Source: Faucicola sp902506215 (lineage in GTDB: Bacteria; Pseudomonadota; Gammaproteobacteria; Pseudomonadales; Moraxellaceae). Taken from it: DNA of 64,000 nt. The stretch is from positions 1,302,001 through 1,366,000 of the forward strand of contig CP069437.1 of NCBI GenBank assembly GCA_016888885.1. The letters are read 5' to 3'. The notes under the pieces were generated by a model. It was not told where the DNA came from, ran no database searches, and was given only the letters and a program-made list of their open reading frames with translations. The number at the start of each line of letters is the position of its first letter. The first letter of the stretch is position 1. A program made the position numbers and the translations under genes. Below, piece by piece: positions 62,867 through 64,000 of this stretch.

Positions 62867-63619
62867 CTATAACAAACCGCCCAAAATACCTTCATTGCCA
62901 CCGCGTCCGCCTGAGTTTGACCCCAGTAAACTTTGAATCCAGCCTTGGTAGGTATCACGGTTGCGCGAGCAAATCACTACTTTGCCTTGACCTGAGAATT
63001 TTAGTACCATGCCTTCGCCGCTCGTGACTGAATTGATGATATTGCCCAAAAAGCCTTTTTTCTGGCTCGTTGCCATTGACAGACTATATTGCAGTCGGCT
63101 ATCCCAGCATACCACGTGACCATTATCAATAATCACATCTTTATCAGGCGTGATATCAATCTCAAACAAAGAGCCAAACCCCGATACCACGAGCTGACCT
63201 TGACCTTGTGTTTGCATGACCATAAAGCCACCCGTATCCCCAAATACAGCGCCGCCTAAATTGCGCTGGATATTGGCACGTAAATCAACGCCATTGGTTG
63301 CTGCCACAAAGGCACCGTCGCTGAGCGTATACTGATTGGCGCCGACGTCTAAAATTTGCATATCGCCATCAAGTGTGGGCGCCAGTAAGCAGTCACCCTC
63401 ACCATTGACCGCTTCAATTTGCTGCTGAAAAATCGACTCGTCATTGGCAAATCGGCGCATCAAAGCTTGCATGATGCCGCCACGCATCTGACCTTTAAGC
63501 TCAAGATTTGACTCCATCATGACCATGGCATTGGATTCGCAATAAATCGAATCGCCTTTTTTGAGATTACAATGCAAAAATGGCTCAATCGTCCCAATCA
63601 TACTAAACGTCACTGCCAT
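62867..63619 (-). CDS. TIGR00266/AIM24 family protein
   Basis: A 250-residue beta-rich protein with the family pattern: HCNLKKGDSIYCESNAMVMM at the start, GGIMQALMRRFANDESIF, SGFGSLFEIDI, a VIIDNGHVVCWD strand and a C-terminal GEGMVLKFSGQGKVVICSRN. A Gly/Asn-rich tail follows. AIM24-like proteins are common beside TerD genes in bacteria but lack a known biochemical role. Start MAVTFSMIG at 63619, with AAGGATACC upstream. Confidence 0.8.
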   Translation of the reverse strand: MAVTFSMIGTIEPFLHCNLKKGDSIYCESNAMVMMESNLELKGQMRGGIMQALMRRFANDESIFQQQIEAVNGEGDCLLAPTLDGDMQILDVGANQYTLSDGAFVAATNGVDLRANIQRNLGGAVFGDTGGFMVMQTQGQGQLVVSGFGSLFEIDITPDKDVIIDNGHVVCWDSRLQYSLSMATSQKKGFLGNIINSVTSGEGMVLKFSGQGKVVICSRNRDTYQGWIQSLLGSNSGGRGGNEGILGGLL

Positions 63620-63674
63620 AGGTTAAGGTATCCTTATACAGTAGATGACAAAAATGATGATAAAAGTAGCTGCA

Positions 63675-63745
63675 CTTAAAAAAGCGCTCAGGCTGAAAAA
63701 AGTGCTGAAGCTTAAAAAGTGCTCGGGCTAAAAAAATGGTTATGT
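63675..63745. repeat. Degenerate 17-20 bp repeats between ter genes
   Basis: Three to four imperfect copies of a CT(T/G)AAAAA(A)GTGCT(C/G)-type unit between the two ter genes. Non-coding. Confidence 0.5.
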
Positions 63746-63747
63746 TG

Positions 63748-63774
63748 AAAAAAGGGGCAAGCCGATGCCACCCC
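63748..63774 (-). terminator. Terminator after the partial terD-like gene
   Basis: GGGG (63771-63774)/CCCC (63754-63757) stem on the minus strand followed by a T6 run. It lies 38 bp past the stop. Confidence 0.55.
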
Positions 63775-63811
63775 ATTGTTAAAAAAATATTAAAAAATTT
63801 TAGCAAAAAAC

Positions 63812-64000
63812 CTAAACAGCAACGCCATATGACGCAGCCAATGGCCCTAAACCGCCAGCAAAACCTTGTCCAACCGCGCGGAATTTCCACTCGCCATTGT
63901 TCTTATAAAGCTCACCAAAAATCATCGCTGTCTCGGTGCTGCTGTCTTCTGACAAATCATAACGAGCCACTTCAGCGCCGCTTTGGGTATTCACGATACG
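63812..64000 (-). CDS. TerD-family protein (TerE-like), C-terminal part only
   Basis: The window edge cuts the gene. The last 62 residues contain VNTQSGAEVARYDLSEDSST, MIFGELYKNNGEWKFRAVGQ and a hydrophobic end GGLGPLAASYGVAV. These match the C-terminus of TerD/TerE/TerZ calcium-binding proteins (ELYR..GEWKFRAIGQG). With the two genes downstream it forms a ter cluster. Confidence 0.85.
   Translation of the reverse strand, partial: RIVNTQSGAEVARYDLSEDSSTETAMIFGELYKNNGEWKFRAVGQGFAGGLGPLAASYGVAV

Noticed and set aside
1..64000. tRNA or rRNA genes
   Set aside because: No T-arm consensus or cloverleaf and no rRNA-like sequence was found by eye in the intergenic regions. A covariance-model scan would be decisive.

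Overview
The window is a chromosomal segment of a Moraxellaceae gammaproteobacterium, most like Moraxella (M. osloensis-type). This is inferred from gene order and protein character: a murG-murC-ddl-ftsQ-ftsA-ftsZ-lpxC division cluster, dciA in place of a DnaC-type loader, dapA-bamC-purC, pabC-mltG-tmk, fur/bamE and DUF3999/DUF2339. I saw no tRNA, rRNA or CRISPR array.

Layout. Positions 1-8 kb: a partial YecA-family gene, a very acidic small protein, an Smp-like membrane protein divergent from serB, a FUSC transporter, dapA/mini-bamC/purC and an unusual metallophosphoesterase. 8-17.8 kb: nadB, tmk/mltG/pabC, a lipoprotein, aroE, a DUF937 protein and folP/sdhE/ygfX. 17.8-24.8 kb: ftsH and rlmE divergent from yhbY, a DOMON-like protein, an M23 peptidase, dciA and lpxC. 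24.9-32.5 kb: the division and murein cluster, all on the minus strand.

Positions 32.7-43.8 kb are an acquired mosaic. A 5'-truncated phoX gene is followed by a broken IS256-family copy, a czcD-czcA-czcB-czcC-czcI heavy-metal efflux cluster, an IS982-derived deletion element inside that cluster, an IS3-family end fragment, and a second, inverted, 3'-truncated IS256-family copy. The second copy is fused to a duplicated 5' end of murG. The two IS copies have their intact ends facing inward and have both lost their outer ends. The czcI promoter carries a MerR-type dyad, but no regulator gene lies in the window.

Positions 43.8-64 kb return to ordinary chromosome: a complete Tat-exported PhoX lipoprotein behind a four-half-site Pho box, gshB, pyrE, an NAD-dependent epimerase-like protein, nadC, DUF3999 and DUF2339 membrane proteins, ampD, murJ, fur/bamE, rnfH with a polytopic membrane protein, and the start of a tellurite-resistance-type (TerD/TIGR00266) cluster. 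Its terD carries two single-base frameshifts.

The feature that no standard category captures is a recurring 15-bp in-frame tandem repeat. It is present in at least seven unrelated chromosomal genes (metallophosphoesterase, pabC, lipoprotein, DUF937, pyrE, DUF2339, ampD) and usually adds pentapeptide units at a protein end or surface loop.
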